Positions 26,401 to 35,995 of a stretch of DNA of 64,000 bases are shown piece by piece; the stretch's first letter is position 1; each line of letters opens with the position of its first letter. The notes below the pieces were generated by a model. It ran no database searches. It was not told where the DNA came from and saw nothing but the letters and a program-made list of their open reading frames with translations. The position numbers and the translations under genes were made by a program. This stretch comes from a virus, in the IMG/VR virus record IMGVR_UViG_3300036828_000755, positions 1 through 64,000 of that record; one strand, 5' to 3'.

Positions 26401-29367
26401 ACCAAGGCCGGCAACCGTTAGGGGAACCCCTGAGTCCGGTGCGCCGACGACCACGTTGCCAGCATTGCCTACGGTGAACCGGTTCGCGTTGCCACTGTTG
26501 CCGCTGGTCTGAACGTTGAAGGTCGTGCTCGCGTAGAAGTTGATCGCGCCGCCATAGCCCAGCAGCCAGAAATCATGGGTGCTGCAAACAACCGAGCCAT
26601 AGCCATACTGAGACCACTGCAACGCAAGCGAATTTCCGCTCCCATCATAAACGCTTATACCAGGATAAGTGGAAGTGTCGGGAGCACGAACAACCAAGCC
26701 ATACTGAGGACCCCCGGAAGGCGTGGTCGACTGAACCTGCCCATTGACAGTCAAGGGAATCCCGGAATCTGGCTTGTTGATGGTGACGTTGCCGGCATTG
26801 CTGACCACCACGCGGGCCAGCAAAGAACTCCCAGTCTGGAGTTGAACATACGAATTAGGACACTGTATCGCGAGCGTGCTCGTCTGCGCGCCCAAGGTGA
26901 GCCCGGCCCCAAACACCTGCAAGGTGTCGTCGCACCAGACATCCCCGAGACCCGCCTGCTGCCAGTACATGCCCATTCGTTTGCTAGTGCCGCCGTAGTA
27001 GAGCTGCACCATCGGTATCGCGGTGGAATCTGCCGGGGTAATCGTCATCCCCGTCTGCTGCCCCGAAGGAACATTGATCAGCAAATTCTTGGTCGTGACG
27101 GTGTTGAACAGGGAATCTCCCTGACCATTGATGTAGGCAGTATTGCCGTTGGTTTCGAAGGCAAGGTTTGTGCCGCTGGCCCCGCTCAAGAACGTGCCCA
27201 CAGGAAGGATCGAGGCCATCGGCGTGTTGGCCCCGAACACGAAGTCGATCCCCGTGATGCCTGCCCCAGTGGCCGGCGTGTAGTTGCCTATCGAAAGTCG
27301 GGTGATGTGGGCTGCCGAAGCAGAGCTCGCGTAGACCAGCAATCCCGCCGTTCCAGGACTATCACTCTTCGAAGTCAAGAAGATGCGGTCAGCAGCGGAC
27401 GTGGCGTTGTACAAGGAAAGCGTAGTGCCGCTCGCATCATCGCCGGGGAACAGCTGAAGGCCGACCGGGCCAGTGCCAGACGGCCTCAGCTCCGGCTGAC
27501 TGAAGCGGGTATCAAGCACGAACTGGCTTCCTGAAGGACCAAACTGAAGACTTGCAAGGTTTTTCAGGCTATAGTTCGCGGCGTTGATGTCGCTAGCCCA
27601 GGGGGTTTGGGGGCCACCACTGCCAGCAGCAGACGCGTTGCCGTACCAAGCCACGTGCCAGTTGCCGGTCCTCGGAGCAACGGTGTACGTGATGGTTTTT
27701 CCACTCAACGTGTAGTCGGTTCCCGGGTTCTGAGCTATGCCGTTCAAGGTGAGCATCAAGGCAGATGGTCCCGGAGTACCGGACAGCGTGAAGACCGCGT
27801 TGGACCCGTCGATGGTGCCTGAGGGGACTTCGCTGGCCCACGGCGTAGAGCCCACGGGCGCCGCGACCGAGATAGTGCCGTCGGCCGCCACGCTGACGTT
27901 CGCCCCTATCTTCACGCCGCCGAGCAGTGACGCGGTCGCAGGTGACAAGGAATAGGGAGCAGGAGCACCGGTGATCTTGTTCCACGCGAGGGACGAGATC
28001 CACACCGGGTTGGAGTAGGAGCTGATAGTTGAAACCGCGTCGGTGACCATCGCCGCGGTATAGTCCCCCGCAGCCGCTACCACTGCACCCGTTCGATTGA
28101 ACACGCTGACAACCGCACCGCCAGCGCTGATCGCTACCCCATTGACCCTGAAAACACCGGTGCAGTTCACGTCTCCCGCGACGTCGAGCGCGTAGGCCGG
28201 GGAAGCATTGCTGATGCCAAGGGGTCCAGCAAGGTTCAGCAGTTGGTGGTTGGCTGCGTCGATGTTCCCCGTCCACGGCGACTGTGACCCGGCACCCGGG
28301 GCCGCGACCGAGATAGTACCGTCGGCTGCCACGTTGACGTTTGCCCCAATCTTCACGCCGCCGAGCAACGCAGCTGTTGCTGCAGGCAACGTATAGGCTG
28401 AACCGGGAGCAGCAACGGAGATCGTTCCGTCAGCAGCCACGCTTACGTTCGCACCGATCTTCACACCACCGAGCAGAGTCGTGGTCGCAGCAGACAAGGC
28501 GTACGGGGCTGCGACCGAGATCGTGCCGTCAGCAGACACACCGACGTTCGCGCCGACCTTCACACCACCTAGGATCGTGACAGTCGCAGGAGGAAGCGTG
28601 TAGGACCCGCCGCTAGGCGGCGCAACAGAAATAGTACCGTCGGCCGCAACACTGACGTTCGCGCCGATCTTCACGCCGCCGAGGATCGATGCGGTCGCTG
28701 GCGGCAGCGTGTAGGACCCACCGCTAGGTGGCGCAACAGAGATGGTGCCGTCCCCCGCGACCGAGATGTTCGCGCCAACCTTCACACCCCCGAGCAACGT
28801 CGCAGTCGCAGCTGGAAGAGAATAGGGGGAGGGAGCTCCGGTGATCTTGCCCCAGGCAAGGCTAGCGATCCACGACGGATTCGAGTAAGAACTCGCCGTA
28901 GAAACAGCGTTGGTGACCATCGCCGCCGTGTAGTCCCCCGCCACGGCGACGACGTCGCCTTTCCGGTTGAAAACGCTCGACACAGCGCTAGCTGTCCCGG
29001 AAGGCAGGTCCGCCGCCACGAGCACGCGAAAGACCGGTGGACCGGATCCAGAAGAAGGGCCCGCGTACACCGTGTTCTGCGGCTGCGAGGCCTTGGCAAC
29101 TGCTAAAGTTCCAGCAGCCGTTATTGGGGAACCACCGACCGTGAATTCCCCGGGCATGGTGAGCGCAACGCTGGTGACCGTTCCACCACCAGTTCCCGTT
29201 CCACCGCCCGGCGTCACCCCGCCGTCTACGACGTCTCCGACGTCGTTGAACACGGCCGCGTTCCCATTCTTGGTAGAGCCACCGCCAAACATCTGGATTT
29301 GGTTGCCGGTCCCATTGCGAGCCGTGTCGCGGATCTGACTATAGTCGATCTTGCCCCTGTCAAACAT
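23479..29367 (-). CDS. Large tail fibre with glycine-rich tip (1962 residues)
   Basis: A 1962-residue fibre. The N-terminus (MFDRGKIDYSQI, then DVVDGG) is paralogous to the 3111-residue fibre. Residues ~160-380 hold tandem units of the type LPAATATLLGGVKVGANxSVxxDGTISVA, as in many prophage fibres, and the block VFNRxGxVVAxAGDYTAAMVTxAVST occurs twice. The shaft then uses the same GNVxIxxPDSG and PAYALDVAGDxNxTG modules as its neighbour. The last ~230 residues are a glycine-rich domain ending GGSGIVIVTWSE. Ribosome site GTGGAGAAC lies before ATG 29367, and eight bases overlap the gene upstream. Role: receptor binding, alone or as partner of the larger fibre. Confidence 0.93.
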   Translation of the reverse strand: MFDRGKIDYSQIRDTARNGTGNQIQMFGGGSTKNGNAAVFNDVGDVVDGGVTPGGGTGTGGGTVTSVALTMPGEFTVGGSPITAAGTLAVAKASQPQNTVYAGPSSGSGPPVFRVLVAADLPSGTASAVSSVFNRKGDVVAVAGDYTAAMVTNAVSTASSYSNPSWIASLAWGKITGAPSPYSLPAATATLLGGVKVGANISVAGDGTISVAPPSGGSYTLPPATASILGGVKIGANVSVAADGTISVAPPSGGSYTLPPATVTILGGVKVGANVGVSADGTISVAAPYALSAATTTLLGGVKIGANVSVAADGTISVAAPGSAYTLPAATAALLGGVKIGANVNVAADGTISVAAPGAGSQSPWTGNIDAANHQLLNLAGPLGISNASPAYALDVAGDVNCTGVFRVNGVAISAGGAVVSVFNRTGAVVAAAGDYTAAMVTDAVSTISSYSNPVWISSLAWNKITGAPAPYSLSPATASLLGGVKIGANVSVAADGTISVAAPVGSTPWASEVPSGTIDGSNAVFTLSGTPGPSALMLTLNGIAQNPGTDYTLSGKTITYTVAPRTGNWHVAWYGNASAAGSGGPQTPWASDINAANYSLKNLASLQFGPSGSQFVLDTRFSQPELRPSGTGPVGLQLFPGDDASGTTLSLYNATSAADRIFLTSKSDSPGTAGLLVYASSASAAHITRLSIGNYTPATGAGITGIDFVFGANTPMASILPVGTFLSGASGTNLAFETNGNTAYINGQGDSLFNTVTTKNLLINVPSGQQTGMTITPADSTAIPMVQLYYGGTSKRMGMYWQQAGLGDVWCDDTLQVFGAGLTLGAQTSTLAIQCPNSYVQLQTGSSLLARVVVSNAGNVTINKPDSGIPLTVNGQVQSTTPSGGPQYGLVVRAPDTSTYPGISVYDGSGNSLALQWSQYGYGSVVCSTHDFWLLGYGGAINFYASTTFNVQTSGNSGNANRFTVGNAGNVVVGAPDSGVPLTVAGLGGYGVSVTGNGAFIGDSTGATHNTFQNSDNAFRVLNNGSIVATSLSTGGALSGGSLTIKPAAANNWGNASVFPSSNGYGAQIFAYNGVDPNNCSSLAMFAGSEGGSDAGLYVIHSGTPTNPISRMEIGETNQGKITGIDFIFAGVAQASVLSNGAFYSKATGSVLAFSTPSNTAAITGAGAALFGNIKVGAYTTSFVNTLYVDCYTGGATPVSRIFGSGGTAAGYGALQLGLLSGDGSGAVLGAYITATGVGIRTSTPAYALDVAGDCNITGTFRVNGTAIGTGGAPQTPWTSNINANNFNLNNVPSITVQQGSSASAGTRMWQASATYPTLYVMGHGASYTSFYLYSGDTVSTGYSNITLGNSTDATNAGVMVIQSSNSGIASLLTNSYGTPAAPITKFQIGGSGSALAEIDFTFNAMTRAVITSVGNVGIGNAAPGYPLDVTGDVHATGYVRSFNAAYGTAGFECGLQNSLGINLYYNGSNWVYRAAGPAMMFWASTGASNNVINLYTCPGGSAGAIAPLTATMILVPGAVGINGVSPSASLDVAGNARVLTGSGIPALNVGANGNIDGGAYAAVNITRETTGHVGSHLAFIRAGTTVAGIGHGQSSSSFGIGAGTTGAFTPNWLTFLTNGNAGFGTTAPNEVVSIIAPNQTTLATANQFAIGEQSNNVAYRLQLGFAAVPNWSGVIQATAGGPSGGLLLLQPAGGLCGIGGSKQPAYAVDVTGDVNVTGAYRVNGTPIVTGGGAGKTFQQVFTASGTFTPSAALLAAGGTVFVFMVGGGGGGGAPNAVNGGVYGGGGGGGGVLKRWTTVNGATAVTVGGGGAGGYYAAGAAGGTTSFGSLSVTGGGPGAGGVNVQTGLGGNSGNSPFVTPGANYSGGAGAGGPAGPATVAPGGNVAGGCGGPGIDGYGGGGGFGGTSGNTYSYHSLGGPGGGSAQTTINAVANSGGGGGGLGVSGYGGNGGSGIVIVTWSE
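28280..28830 (-). repeat. Tandem ~105-bp coding repeats in the 1962-residue fibre
   Basis: Five adjacent units of about 35 residues, each holding an (A/I)LLGGVKxGANxSVxxDGTISVA core. A sixth single copy lies apart near 27850-27940. Copies are close enough in DNA to recombine. Confidence 0.8.
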
Positions 29368-29701
29368 TCTTGTTCTCCACTACTGTGGTAAGCTCCTTTG
29401 CTAGGGGCTCAGCCCATACCAAGTCGCGCGTGACCATCGACAGCTGATCAAGGATTTCCAGCAGTTTGCGAGCTTCCTCACGGACGATGGGAAATTCGAT
29501 CGGTGGCATGGTTTTTATGTCATCGGAAATGATGAGGCCGTTCGCCACGGGTTTGGTTAGTGATTGCATCGCCTCGTCCGTGATACCGAGGCGATCGCGC
29601 ATATCCTGTAAACTGCGGAGATCCTTGCGTTGGCCCTGGTGATTGTCCAGCATAATGGCAAGGCGCAAGGCTTGCAACATTGTCAGTGTGATTGTTTTCA
29701 T
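29360..29701 (-). CDS. Hypothetical protein between fibre genes
   Basis: A 113-residue, largely helical protein starting MKTITLTMLQALRLA, with charged segments (GQRKDLRSLQDMRDRLGI, REEARKLLEILDQL). The ribosome site is weak. It overlaps the following fibre start by eight bases. No known motif; a chaperone or regulator for the fibres is possible from position only. Confidence 0.75.
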   Translation of the reverse strand: MKTITLTMLQALRLAIMLDNHQGQRKDLRSLQDMRDRLGITDEAMQSLTKPVANGLIISDDIKTMPPIEFPIVREEARKLLEILDQLSMVTRDLVWAEPLAKELTTVVENKNV

Positions 29702-29715
29702 AGTTGTTTTTCAGC

Positions 29716-32700
29716 TTAGGGTAGGTTTGGGTAGTTTGGGTTGCCGGTGAACTGAAAGTAGGTGATGATTCCGTGGTTAATGTACATCGTAGCTACGTAC
29801 CTGTCATCTGAACTCATGAAAACAATGGCGCCGCCATTGTTTGAGACGCCAGTATTTGAACCTGTGGCGTCAGCCGTATTGGTATAGTAAGTCCCTGCTT
29901 GAACTGACCCGGTAGCGCTGAAGGACGCGCAGCCTATGCTGCCAGCCACAACCAAGCCACCTGCAGAGCTCAACGTCATCTGCGGAACACCTACACCTTG
30001 CCTCATGTCCTGGTAGGCTGCAAACGTCAATTGGTTGTTGGCCACCCCCATGCCGTAACCGATGGTGCCAGAAGTCCAGGTAGCAACCTTGATCGGGGCC
30101 AGGTTAGAATTTGTGGCGATCAGTTGCGGGCCGATGATGATGAAATCACTACCGTTCATCTGTGCGAGGGCATAGTACGAGCCACCGTTGAACGACACAA
30201 GCAGCTTAGTGGACGTGGCGTACAGGTAGCCGAAATTAGGGTTGCCAACAGTCCCGGCCGGGTCACCTGGCTGATTTTTCAGGGCAATATAGGGCGTGAT
30301 CAGTTCCCCGCATATGACGGCCCCATTCCCATCCACAACAAAAGACGAGTTGTTGTTCCTAAAAGCTGTAGGAGCCTGGCCGGGAGCCCCGGTAGGCGCC
30401 GTAGAAGTGAACGAGCCGGCTGAAAGACCGCCAGTGACTGCGAACGAGCCGGTTGAAAAAGCGCCAGTAACCGCCAGGTTGCCGCCCATCGAGACGTTAC
30501 CCGAAGCATTGTCGATCTGCATCGGGAACGGCGCCTTCCAAATCCCGAAGGGATCACCGTTGTTGGTGATCATGAAATACGTGGTGGTTCCGTCGTTTCG
30601 GATAAAGAAGCCATAGCCACCGTAGTAGGCGCGAAATTGCCCATATGATTCGGTACCAGCAGCACCGCTTCCAAGGGTAGACCGGACCCCGGGACAGGTG
30701 ACCATGCCAAGGCTAGTTACCGTGAAGTTGGTGCCGCCCGCCGTTAGCGCGTTTGTTACGGTGACCAACCCAGCAGTATTATAGGTCAGCACATCGCCAA
30801 CACCAGTGCTGTCCCACAACCTAGTTATGTCAGATGAGCGATAGAGGCAGGAATAGTTGGCGGTAACACGATCCGTGAGGTAGTACCCCGTACCCGAGCC
30901 TGAGATGTGCAGAGCACCATCCCAGGTAAGACCAGCACTAGCACCGAAAGCACCGTTATTGTTGTACTGCACCATCGTGTTTGTCCCCGCCGCCGAACCA
31001 GCACCAATGGCGTGGTAGCCCGCACCATCTAGCGAAAGGTACAGCGCCGTCGAAGTAGCATACAAGAAAGCGAAGTTCTTGCCACCCCCCGTCCCGGTGG
31101 GGTCACCGGTCTGGTTCTTCAAAGCTATGTAGGACGGGATAAGTTCACCACACTGTACCGCACCGTTGCCATCCACAGAAAAAATGCTGGGGCTCGACAA
31201 CTGAAACGCAAGTGGCGCACTACCGGGAGCACCACTCGACGCAGTCGACGTGAAATTGATCGAACTAACACTGGTCCCGTTGTAGGTGAAGTTAGCTGAA
31301 GCTCCCCACGCATTGTTGTTGTTGTACACGACCTGGGTATTGAGTCCCGGCACCGGTGGAACGCCTATGGGGTTGTAGCCCATGCCGTTGAGCGAAAGGT
31401 AAAGCTGCGTCGATGTGGCATACAAAAAAGCATAGTTCCCCCCTCCCCCTGTTCCAGTAGGATCCCCTAACTGATTCTTCAAGCAGATGTAGGAAGGTAT
31501 GAGCTGCCCGCACTGCACGGCACCGTTGCCGTCCACTGAAAAAGTACTCGCATTCGACAGCTGAAATGGGTAGGCTGGCCCAAATGACGTTGCGGAAGCC
31601 CTGAACGTGGGAGCGGTAACTTGCCCAATGGCTACTTGCCCACCGTTGACCACGGCTGTTCCGGGCGCATTCTTATTAAAGACGAAGTTGGCCGAGGCGC
31701 CCCACGCATTGTTGTCGTTGAACACTACCTGTGTATCGGTCCCAGGCGGAGGCACCCCACCTATCGGGTGATAGCCCACGCCATTGAGCGAAAGGTAAAG
31801 CTGCGTCGAAGTGGCATACAGGAAAGCATAGTTCTGCCCACCACCTGTCCCAGTAGGATCCCCTGACTGGTTCTTTAAGCAGATATAGGAAGATATGAGC
31901 TGCCCACACTGCAACGCGCCATTGCCATCGACAGAAAACGTTGACGGGTTCGACAGCTGAAATGGGTAACTCGGGCCAAACGATGTTGAGGATGCCCTGA
32001 ACGTTGGGGCAGTAAGCTGTCCCGTTGCCATGTGCGCGCCACCTACGGAGATTGACCCAAGCGCAGCCTTATCATAGACGAAGTTGGCCGAGGTGCCCCA
32101 CGCATTGTTGTCATTGAACACCACTTGGGTGTCGGTCCCAGGAGGTGCTACGAGTATCGGGTGATAGCCCGTACCACTGAACGAGACGTACAACTGCGTC
32201 GAGGTCGCGTACAGGAAAGCAAAGTTCAGGCCACCGCCTGTTCCGGTAGGATCCCCAGACTGATTCTTCAAGCAAACGAAAGAAGGTATGAGCTGCCCAC
32301 ACTGGATCGCGCCGTTGCCATCAACAGAAAACGTAGACGGGTTTTGTAGCTGAAACGGGTAACTCGGGCCAAACGACGCTGCCGAAGCCCTGAACGTTGG
32401 GGCAGTGAGCTGCCCCGTGGGCTGTTGTCCACCGTTGACAACGTTCGTTCCGGGAGCATTCTTGTCGAACACAAAGAAGGACGACGCGCCCCACGTGTTG
32501 TTGTCGTTGAAGGTGACCTGCGTGTCTGTTCCTGGCGGCGCCGTGAGTATCGGGTAATACGTCCCACCATTGGCCGAGAACATCAGCTGCGTCTGGGTCG
32601 AGTACAGGTAGCCAAATCCGGTGTTGTGCGCCGTGCCAGGGGGATCCGCTGCTTGGTTCACCAAGGCGATGTAAGCAGGGATCAGCTCTTGGCATAGCAA

Positions 32701-35700
32701 ATTCCCTTCGCCATCCACGTTAAATAGTCCAGGGTTCTGAAGCTGAAACGGGTAGTTCGTCCCGACCGAATCTGAGGAAGCCCTGAACATGGGAGCTGTA
32801 AGTTGCCCGATAGCTACCTGCGGACCGCCCAATGGTGGGTGTACCCCTAGCGCATTCTTGTCATAGACGAATTGGTTTGACGCACCCCACAAACCACTGT
32901 CATTGAACACCACCTGGGTATCGTCTCCCGGCGGTACCGCGCTCAATGTATGGTACGTTCCCCCGTTTATCGACAACATCAGTTGAGTATCGGTCGAATA
33001 CAGGTAGGCGTAGTTCTTGTTACCGAGCGTTCCTAGCGGATCACTGGCGGGTGATTCGCCCGGCTGATTCTTCAAAGCTATGTACGAAGGAATGAGCTCA
33101 CCGCACTGCAACGCCCCGTTGCCGTCCACCGAAAAGATGACCGGGTTTGCCAGTTGAAACGCCATGGGGGCTGAGCCCGGAGGTCCACTCGACGCGTTCG
33201 AAATAAAGCCCGGCGCTGAAACGTTGGTCCCGTCGAACGTGAAGACGGTTGATGCGCCCAAGGCTATGGATCCGGTTGCATCCTGTTTGTTGAACACGAC
33301 CTGCGTGTCACCCCCGGTCACCAGGGCCACGACCTGGTACGGCCAACCATCTGGAGAAAACATCAACCTCGTCCCGGTCGAGTACAGGTAACCAAAACCA
33401 GGATTTTGAAGGGTACCTACAGGATCCCCTGGCTGGTCCACGAGAGCGATGTAGGCTGGGATGAGTTCCTGGCATATCAGGTCCCCATTGCCATCCACGC
33501 TAAAGAGACCAGGATTTTGCAGCTGAAATGGGTAATTGTAGTTCGTCGAAATTGAGGATGCCCGGAACAAGGGAGCGGTGACTCGCCCGACACCGGGAGT
33601 ATTATCGGGATTTTTCTCGTAGACGAAGTCGGCAACAGCTCCCCACAAATTGTTGTCGTTGAACACCACCTGGGTATCACTTCCGGGGGGTATCGCGCTC
33701 AAGGGATAGTACGTGCCGCCGTTGATTGACAACCACAGCTGCGAGTCGGTCGCATACATGTAAGCCCAACCAACGTTGCCAACAGTTAGAGGAGGATCAC
33801 TACTTGGGGATTGGGCACCCGGCCCACCCTGGTTAGCGAAAGCAATGAATTGCGTAATAAATTCCTGGCACTGCATCGCCCCGTTGCCGTCCACCGAAAA
33901 AAGTTGGGGATTCGCCAACTGAAACGCGAGTGGTGCAGAACCCGGGAGACCAGACTGTGCCTGCGAGTTAAAGTTGGTCGCGATAATGCCAGTGTTTGCT
34001 CCCCCAGCCACCGTGACGTTCTGGCCGTCGTACACGAAGTTTGGGCTCGCGGCGAATGAGCCGTTCAAGTTGTAGATTACCTCGGTGCTATCGCCAGGGG
34101 GAACATCTCCTGCCTTGGTGGTGCCATAGAAGACGATGTGCCAGTCCCCGGGAAATGGCGCAACTGCGTAGGTGATCTTGTTGGCGTTTATCGTGAAGTC
34201 GATTCCCTTGTGCTGCTCAACGCCATTCAGGGAAAGGAGCAAGACTCCGGCAGGCGTCTCGGAAATCGTGAAGACCGCGTTGTTGCCGTCTATCGTTCCC
34301 GAGGGAACCTCTTGCAAAATGCCAACACTTGCGCCTGGAATTACGCCACCGCCACCGCCACCACCGCCGCCACTGATGACCCCGTTACCAACCGAGTCGT
34401 AGGCTAACTCATACGCAACGCCCATCGCCGTCGACAACTCGTAGGGGTACGTCAACTCAAGGTGCGTGTCGTCCGTTATGGTATCGATCGGCCACGGAAC
34501 CCCGTTCACCGTGATAACCCCGAGGTTCATGTCGGTGGTGAAGGTCGTCCCCTCCCCAACGACGGTCGTTGACCCGGTCGTGACGTCAACAGATCCATCA
34601 GAATACGTCGACAGGTACAGTCCCCTCGCTGCCGAGTTCGTGCCGCCAGAAGTAGAGGACAAGTCATAGGCAAACCCCGAGTTGCGGACATATGCCCCAA
34701 GGGAAGCAAAAGGGGTCCCCGTCAAGAGGTGGACCAACGCCACGTTAGTCGTCCCAATTATTAGGTTTAGCAGGGATAGGGAACTGTTGAAGTCGGTAAA
34801 CCGCTGGAAGTTGATGGTGGCGTCCTGGTCGTTGACCTGGTAGATGTTGTTCTCGATCGAAAGTATCCCTCCCTCGATGTGGTATATGTCCGATGTTGGG
34901 AAGCCCGTGCTGGACCTTGGGTTCGGCCTAGTCCACCTGCTGTCGCAGTCCCTGATAATCCTGACAGACCCATTGATAGCGAAGATCCTGTAACCGTTGG
35001 ACGAGCAATTCTGCTCGGCAAGCACGTAGGGTCCTGCGCTGAAACCGTCGACAAGCAGGTCAGCCCAGTTGGTGCTGAAGCTCCCTCCCCTGATATCCAC
35101 GTTCGAAGCTTGACCGTACGCTGTCACGAACCCACCATCTGAGTAGGTTCCCGGGCTGCCACTCATTGGGATCGTGAACGTCACGTTGTCAACGACGGCG
35201 CACTCCTGCGCATTGACGATGTTGAAGGCGGCGGGGTTCACCGACCAGATGCTAACAGGATTTCCAGCTGCCAAGTTGTGGGCATTGGTCGTGACTACGG
35301 TAAGAATCCCGGACGCCCACGTTGCGGAGGAAATGGGACCACCCTGGTTGCTGGAGCAAACATACCCGTAGTTCCCGGTCGACCCGTTTGCCTGGGCACC
35401 TGAATCCAACAGCGAGTAGTTGTAGGCAACCGTCCCCTGGACCCACCAGCCCGCGTCCCTAAACCCAAGGAACTGCACACGGTTGAACATCGCGAAGTCG
35501 TTGTTGATGTCCTGGCCAAATGCGCGGAAGACGAACCTCGTCGCGTCTTTGTCACTCGTGACTACGCAGTCCTCGAGCAAGAACTGCTGAGAAGTCTCCA
35601 CGCCGTTTGCCGAAACCTCAAAGACGTGGGAGATCGGCTTAGCTGCCTTGATCGTGACCTGGAAGTGGTGGAAGTGTGGCTTGAAGCATCCCACAAAACT

Positions 35701-35994
35701 AAACATCGGCCCTACTGCCGCACCGCCCCAGGTGAAGTTCGTCGAGGAGCCCGAACCAAACATCTCGAAGCCCATGGTCGTGGTGATCGTCAGGGTCTTG
35801 GTAATTAGGAACGTGCCAGGGGGAAACGAGAGCGTTGCGGGATATAGGGAAGTGATTCGCTTGGCTGCCGAGTCAATGGCTGACTGTATCGCGGCCGTGT
35901 CGTCCGCAACCCCGTCCCCCACGACGCCAAACATCTTAGCGTCTAGGTTGTCTCCCAAGAAATCGCTGACGGTCCTCTCTGCTGCCGTTGACAT
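29716..35994 (-). CDS. Tail spike/fibre with pectate-lyase-type N-terminal domain and long repeats
   Basis: A 2092-residue protein. Residues ~15-420 form a right-handed beta-helix of the pectate-lyase-3 type: MFGVVGDGVADDTAAIQSAID followed by LSFPPGTFLI and regular beta coils. This is common in depolymerising phage spikes. Residues ~540-620 give a polyglycine linker and a BppU-like strand domain. From ~635 to ~1670 there are eight repeats of about 129 residues, then a partial ninth. The C-terminus has the GYGMGVANNQLTFAAYQD type also present in the 3111-residue fibre. GGAGGTGA precedes ATG 35994. Sugar-cleaving residues cannot be fixed by eye. Confidence 0.9.
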   Translation of the reverse strand: MSTAAERTVSDFLGDNLDAKMFGVVGDGVADDTAAIQSAIDSAAKRITSLYPATLSFPPGTFLITKTLTITTTMGFEMFGSGSSTNFTWGGAAVGPMFSFVGCFKPHFHHFQVTIKAAKPISHVFEVSANGVETSQQFLLEDCVVTSDKDATRFVFRAFGQDINNDFAMFNRVQFLGFRDAGWWVQGTVAYNYSLLDSGAQANGSTGNYGYVCSSNQGGPISSATWASGILTVVTTNAHNLAAGNPVSIWSVNPAAFNIVNAQECAVVDNVTFTIPMSGSPGTYSDGGFVTAYGQASNVDIRGGSFSTNWADLLVDGFSAGPYVLAEQNCSSNGYRIFAINGSVRIIRDCDSRWTRPNPRSSTGFPTSDIYHIEGGILSIENNIYQVNDQDATINFQRFTDFNSSLSLLNLIIGTTNVALVHLLTGTPFASLGAYVRNSGFAYDLSSTSGGTNSAARGLYLSTYSDGSVDVTTGSTTVVGEGTTFTTDMNLGVITVNGVPWPIDTITDDTHLELTYPYELSTAMGVAYELAYDSVGNGVISGGGGGGGGGVIPGASVGILQEVPSGTIDGNNAVFTISETPAGVLLLSLNGVEQHKGIDFTINANKITYAVAPFPGDWHIVFYGTTKAGDVPPGDSTEVIYNLNGSFAASPNFVYDGQNVTVAGGANTGIIATNFNSQAQSGLPGSAPLAFQLANPQLFSVDGNGAMQCQEFITQFIAFANQGGPGAQSPSSDPPLTVGNVGWAYMYATDSQLWLSINGGTYYPLSAIPPGSDTQVVFNDNNLWGAVADFVYEKNPDNTPGVGRVTAPLFRASSISTNYNYPFQLQNPGLFSVDGNGDLICQELIPAYIALVDQPGDPVGTLQNPGFGYLYSTGTRLMFSPDGWPYQVVALVTGGDTQVVFNKQDATGSIALGASTVFTFDGTNVSAPGFISNASSGPPGSAPMAFQLANPVIFSVDGNGALQCGELIPSYIALKNQPGESPASDPLGTLGNKNYAYLYSTDTQLMLSINGGTYHTLSAVPPGDDTQVVFNDSGLWGASNQFVYDKNALGVHPPLGGPQVAIGQLTAPMFRASSDSVGTNYPFQLQNPGLFNVDGEGNLLCQELIPAYIALVNQAADPPGTAHNTGFGYLYSTQTQLMFSANGGTYYPILTAPPGTDTQVTFNDNNTWGASSFFVFDKNAPGTNVVNGGQQPTGQLTAPTFRASAASFGPSYPFQLQNPSTFSVDGNGAIQCGQLIPSFVCLKNQSGDPTGTGGGLNFAFLYATSTQLYVSFSGTGYHPILVAPPGTDTQVVFNDNNAWGTSANFVYDKAALGSISVGGAHMATGQLTAPTFRASSTSFGPSYPFQLSNPSTFSVDGNGALQCGQLISSYICLKNQSGDPTGTGGGQNYAFLYATSTQLYLSLNGVGYHPIGGVPPPGTDTQVVFNDNNAWGASANFVFNKNAPGTAVVNGGQVAIGQVTAPTFRASATSFGPAYPFQLSNASTFSVDGNGAVQCGQLIPSYICLKNQLGDPTGTGGGGNYAFLYATSTQLYLSLNGMGYNPIGVPPVPGLNTQVVYNNNNAWGASANFTYNGTSVSSINFTSTASSGAPGSAPLAFQLSSPSIFSVDGNGAVQCGELIPSYIALKNQTGDPTGTGGGKNFAFLYATSTALYLSLDGAGYHAIGAGSAAGTNTMVQYNNNGAFGASAGLTWDGALHISGSGTGYYLTDRVTANYSCLYRSSDITRLWDSTGVGDVLTYNTAGLVTVTNALTAGGTNFTVTSLGMVTCPGVRSTLGSGAAGTESYGQFRAYYGGYGFFIRNDGTTTYFMITNNGDPFGIWKAPFPMQIDNASGNVSMGGNLAVTGAFSTGSFAVTGGLSAGSFTSTAPTGAPGQAPTAFRNNNSSFVVDGNGAVICGELITPYIALKNQPGDPAGTVGNPNFGYLYATSTKLLVSFNGGSYYALAQMNGSDFIIIGPQLIATNSNLAPIKVATWTSGTIGYGMGVANNQLTFAAYQDMRQGVGVPQMTLSSAGGLVVAGSIGCASFSATGSVQAGTYYTNTADATGSNTGVSNNGGAIVFMSSDDRYVATMYINHGIITYFQFTGNPNYPNLP
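30985..34095 (-). repeat. Eight tandem ~389-bp repeats in the spike gene
   Basis: Each unit encodes about 129 residues with the same landmarks: DTQVVFND(N)xxWG, a VYDK turn, G(Q)xTAPxFRASS, YPFQLxNPxxFSVDGNGxxxC, LIPxYIxLKNQxGDP, FLYATSTQLYLSxNGxGY. Units 5 to 7 (about 31350-32550) are nearly identical to each other, pointing to recent duplication or gene conversion. Confidence 0.9.
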
Positions 35995-35995
35995 G

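Noticed and set aside
28280-28830. CRISPR-like regular repeats
   Set aside because: The period is about 105 bases with no unique spacers, and the repeats are in frame inside a fibre gene.
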